7,067 nucleotides of DNA, taken from positions 1 to 7,067 of the forward strand of contig CATZTY010000052.1 in NCBI GenBank assembly GCA_958424475.1, given 5' to 3'. The translations under genes were made by a program, and so were the position numbers. This DNA comes from an uncultured Collinsella sp. (GTDB lineage Bacteria > Actinomycetota > Coriobacteriia > Coriobacteriales > Coriobacteriaceae). Below, piece after piece: positions 5,220 to 7,067 of the stretch (its first letter is position 1; each line of letters begins with the position of its first letter). The notes beneath the pieces are model-generated. The model worked only from the letters and a program-made list of their open reading frames with translations, was not told the DNA's origin and searched no databases.

Positions 5220-6065
5220 TTAGATGTAGAGGATAAATTTGCGCTCGGACTTATGGAACACGGTATAGCCAATAATAAGCGCAAGAACCGCCCAAGCGAC
5301 GCACATACCAAACGTCATAAGCGAGGGCGTAGTCTGGAACAGGAAGATATCGCGCATAAACTGCAGGTAGTTGTACATGGGGTTCGCATACATCAAGATA
5401 CGCACGAGATGCGACATTTGCGCAATATAGTCAGTCGTCCAGAAGATGGGCGTAATGTAAGTCCACGCCGTAATGATGACGCTCCACAGATGCATAACGT
5501 CGCGGAAAAAGACCGTAAGGGCAGAGAGCATCATGCCCAGGCCCATGCAGAAGCACATAAGCAGCAGCAGGCAAACCGGCAGCAGAATCAGGTGCCAAGA
5601 AGGCATAACGCGGAACCACAGCATAACGATGGCGACGGCAACCAGCGAGAAGGCAAAGTTGACTAGCGAGAAGAGCACCTTCTGCACCGGGAAGACCCAG
5701 CGGTGCACCTTAACTTTCTTGAGCAAAGGGGCAGCACCCACGATCGACGTCAGGGCCTGGTTCGTAGACTCGGACATGACGGCAAAGGTAATGTTACCCA
5801 CGATCAAGTACAGCGGGTACATCTCGGGTGTCATTGAGCCATTGCGGCCCTGGCCAAAAATCGTCGAGAACACGATGGCCATGACGATCATCATCAGCAG
5901 CGGATTGAGCACCGACCATGCGACGCCCAGAACACTGCGGCGATACTTGATTTTAAAATCCTTGGTAACCAGCTGGCGAAGGATAAACGCATCCTTCTCA
6001 AATTCATTCTTAGCAAACGTCGCAGGCAGACTGCGAGTTTCTTGTTGCTTTGTCTGATCCGACAC
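5220..6065 (-). CDS. ABC-2 type polysaccharide export permease (Wzm/TagG type)
   Basis: A 281-residue integral membrane protein forming the channel half of a two-component exporter with the ATPase encoded just downstream. After a polar N-terminus of about 30 residues comes KDFKIKYRRSVLGVAWSVLN (35-54), the conserved amphipathic entry of TagG/Wzm permeases, then about six hydrophobic segments: PLLMMIVMAIVFSTIF, MYPLYLIVGNITFAVM, a pair rich in VAVAIVML and LILLPVCLLLLMCF, WSVIITAWTYITPIFW and FGMCVAWAVLALIIGY. The short C-terminal tail ends KSERKFILYI. GTG at 6065 is preferred because AAGGGAG lies 8 bases upstream. An in-frame TTG at 6098 would add 11 residues but has no ribosome binding site and sits almost at the predicted transcription start. 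Its stop overlaps the ATPase ribosome binding site by two bases. It is transcribed divergently from the glycosyltransferase, suggesting a shared glycopolymer pathway. Confidence 0.93.
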   Translation of the reverse strand: MSDQTKQQETRSLPATFAKNEFEKDAFILRQLVTKDFKIKYRRSVLGVAWSVLNPLLMMIVMAIVFSTIFGQGRNGSMTPEMYPLYLIVGNITFAVMSESTNQALTSIVGAAPLLKKVKVHRWVFPVQKVLFSLVNFAFSLVAVAIVMLWFRVMPSWHLILLPVCLLLLMCFCMGLGMMLSALTVFFRDVMHLWSVIITAWTYITPIFWTTDYIAQMSHLVRILMYANPMYNYLQFMRDIFLFQTTPSLMTFGMCVAWAVLALIIGYTVFHKSERKFILYI

Positions 6066-6073
6066 GGATGCAA

Positions 6074-6080
6074 CTCCCTT
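6074..6080 (-). promoter_or_regulatory. Ribosome binding site that sets the permease start
   Basis: AAGGGAG on the minus strand lies 8 bases before the GTG at 6065. The alternative in-frame TTG at 6098 has no comparable site, so this decides the start. Confidence 0.65.
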
Positions 6081-6104
6081 ACTCGTAATCGTTGACAAAC
6101 GTAC

Positions 6105-6110
6105 AGTATA
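6105..6110 (-). promoter_or_regulatory. Candidate -10 box for the permease-ATPase operon
   Basis: TATACT on the minus strand would start transcription near 6098, about 33 bases before the GTG start. No good -35 is visible at 16-18 base spacing. The identical hexamer faces the other way at 6190-6195, which supports a divergent promoter pair. Confidence 0.45.
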
Positions 6111-6161
6111 GACCCGACAGCAAAGTAAATGATTCGCGCAGCAAAACTGGAGAACTATCCC

Positions 6162-6175
6162 ACATCTTAGGATGT
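6162..6175. other. Short inverted repeat in the divergent promoter region
   Basis: ACATC and GATGT (6162-6166 and 6171-6175) flank TTAG. The dyad lies about 15 bases upstream of the plus-strand TATACT, overlapping where a -35 would be, so it could be a small regulator site. A 5-base dyad can easily occur by chance. Confidence 0.2.
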
Positions 6176-6189
6176 CAGGCGCAAACGGC

Positions 6190-6195
6190 TATACT
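6190..6195 (+). promoter_or_regulatory. Candidate -10 box for the glycosyltransferase gene
   Basis: TATACT lies 30 bases before the GTG start, placing transcription near 6202. The region 17 bases upstream (TTAGGA, 6167-6172) is only a poor -35, so an activator or a relaxed promoter is possible. Confidence 0.45.
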
Positions 6196-6225
6196 TTCAA
6201 GGATTGAATGTATAAGGAGCATTGA

Positions 6226-7067
6226 GTGAATTCTGAATCCATCGCCGTCATCATCCCCTGCTACAACGAAGCGCTCACGATTGGTAAGGTCATCGACGAC
6301 TTTCACCACGAGCTTCCGCAGGCGACGGTCTATGTCTATGACAATAACTCGTCGGACGATACCTCACGCATCGCCACCGAGCACGGCGCCACGGTGCGTT
6401 TTGAGCCGCGTCAGGGAAAGGGCAACGTGTGCCGTCAGATGTTTCGCGACATCGATGCCGATTGTTACCTGATGGTCGACGGCGATGACACCTACCCCGC
6501 CGAGGCGGCCAAAGCCCTCTGCGAGCCCATCCTCAACGGCACGGCCGACATGACCGTGGGCGACCGTCTTTCCAACGGCACCTATGCCGAGGAGAACAAA
6601 CGTGCCTTCCACGGCTTTGGCAACAACCTGGTACGTGCCATGATCAAGTGGATCTATGGCTACAGCTTCGATGACGTCATGACCGGCTACCGCGCCATGA
6701 GTCGCCCGTTCGTTAAAACCTTCCCTGTGCTTTCCGAGGGCTTTCAGATCGAAACCGAGCTCTCGATTCACGCTGTCGACCACCGCTGGCGCATCAAAGA
6801 TGTGCCCATCGAGTACCGCGACCGTCCGGAAGGCTCCGAGTCCAAGCTCAATACCGTGAGCGACGGCATTAAAGTCGTTGCGATGATCGGCACGCTGTTC
6901 AAGGACTACCGCCCGCTGAAGTTCTTCAGCCTGGTTGCGCTTCTGTTTGCGGTGATCGGCCTCGCCCTGGGCACGCCCATCGTTGTCGAGTATTTCCAGA
7001 CCGGCCTCGTTCCGCGCTTCCCCACCGCCATGCTCGCCGCGTCGTTTATGTTCCTGTGCGGCCTGAG
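6226..7067 (+). CDS. Membrane-anchored family 2 glycosyltransferase, N-terminal part
   Basis: 280 codons are present with no stop before the window ends. GTG at 6226 has AAGGAG 6 bases upstream. The N-terminus IAVIIPCYNEALTIGKVI (residues 6-23) is the GT2 nucleotide-sugar fold entry; VYDNNSSDDT follows at about 56-65. EPRQGKGN and VDGDDTYP (84-91; Asp85, Asp87 and Asp88 form the metal-binding DxD-type motif) match enzymes that transfer a sugar to polyprenyl phosphate (dolichyl-phosphate mannose synthase-like). DVMTGYRAMSR and GFQIETELSIHA are further conserved blocks. Residues 231-249 form a first membrane span and a second begins near 266, as in GT2 enzymes with a C-terminal membrane anchor. 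It likely makes a lipid-linked sugar or glycolipid at the cytoplasmic face. The sugar and acceptor are not identifiable. Its divergent placement beside a polysaccharide exporter suggests a surface-glycan role. Confidence 0.9.
   Translation, partial: MNSESIAVIIPCYNEALTIGKVIDDFHHELPQATVYVYDNNSSDDTSRIATEHGATVRFEPRQGKGNVCRQMFRDIDADCYLMVDGDDTYPAEAAKALCEPILNGTADMTVGDRLSNGTYAEENKRAFHGFGNNLVRAMIKWIYGYSFDDVMTGYRAMSRPFVKTFPVLSEGFQIETELSIHAVDHRWRIKDVPIEYRDRPEGSESKLNTVSDGIKVVAMIGTLFKDYRPLKFFSLVALLFAVIGLALGTPIVVEYFQTGLVPRFPTAMLAASFMFLCGL

Overview
The window is about 60% G+C and densely coded. It looks like a chromosomal segment from a Gram-positive actinobacterium of the Coriobacteriia, with Collinsella or a close relative as my best guess. 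That guess rests on base composition, the style of the proteins (a clostridial/coriobacterial-type chorismate synthase, an AroE-AroK fusion) and the hairpin repeats around GGGACGGGGCT and GGGGACAGGCACC, which I associate with this group from memory. I could not run a search to confirm it.

Left half (1-4207, plus strand): an aromatic amino acid operon. In order it holds the 3' end of aroA (EPSP synthase), aroC (chorismate synthase), pheA (chorismate mutase / prephenate dehydratase with an ACT domain), an aroE-aroK fusion (shikimate dehydrogenase / shikimate kinase) and a type II dehydroquinase (aroQ). Together they cover dehydroquinate to chorismate and then chorismate to phenylpyruvate. aroA-aroC (1 base apart) and pheA-aroE/K (0 bases apart) are tightly coupled. 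The other two junctions each carry a hairpin-forming repeat: a 127-base element with 37-base inverted arms before pheA, and a 39-base perfect hairpin before aroQ. The main oddity is the kinase half of the fusion: it lacks about 20 residues in two in-frame gaps, including the part that carries the shikimate-binding Asp.

Middle (4208-4440): a minus-strand tRNA-Arg(TCT) with encoded CCA and its own intrinsic terminator, lying between the convergent aro operon and the transporter operon.

Right half (4441-7067): a minus-strand two-gene ABC-2 polysaccharide exporter (permease, then ATPase, Wzm/Wzt or TagG/TagH type). Across a 160-base intergenic region with a TATACT -10-like box facing each way lies a divergent, membrane-anchored GT2 glycosyltransferase that runs off the window. 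This looks like the edge of a cell-surface glycopolymer locus. No CRISPR array, insertion sequence or phage gene was seen, and no stretch over 300 bases lacks a gene.
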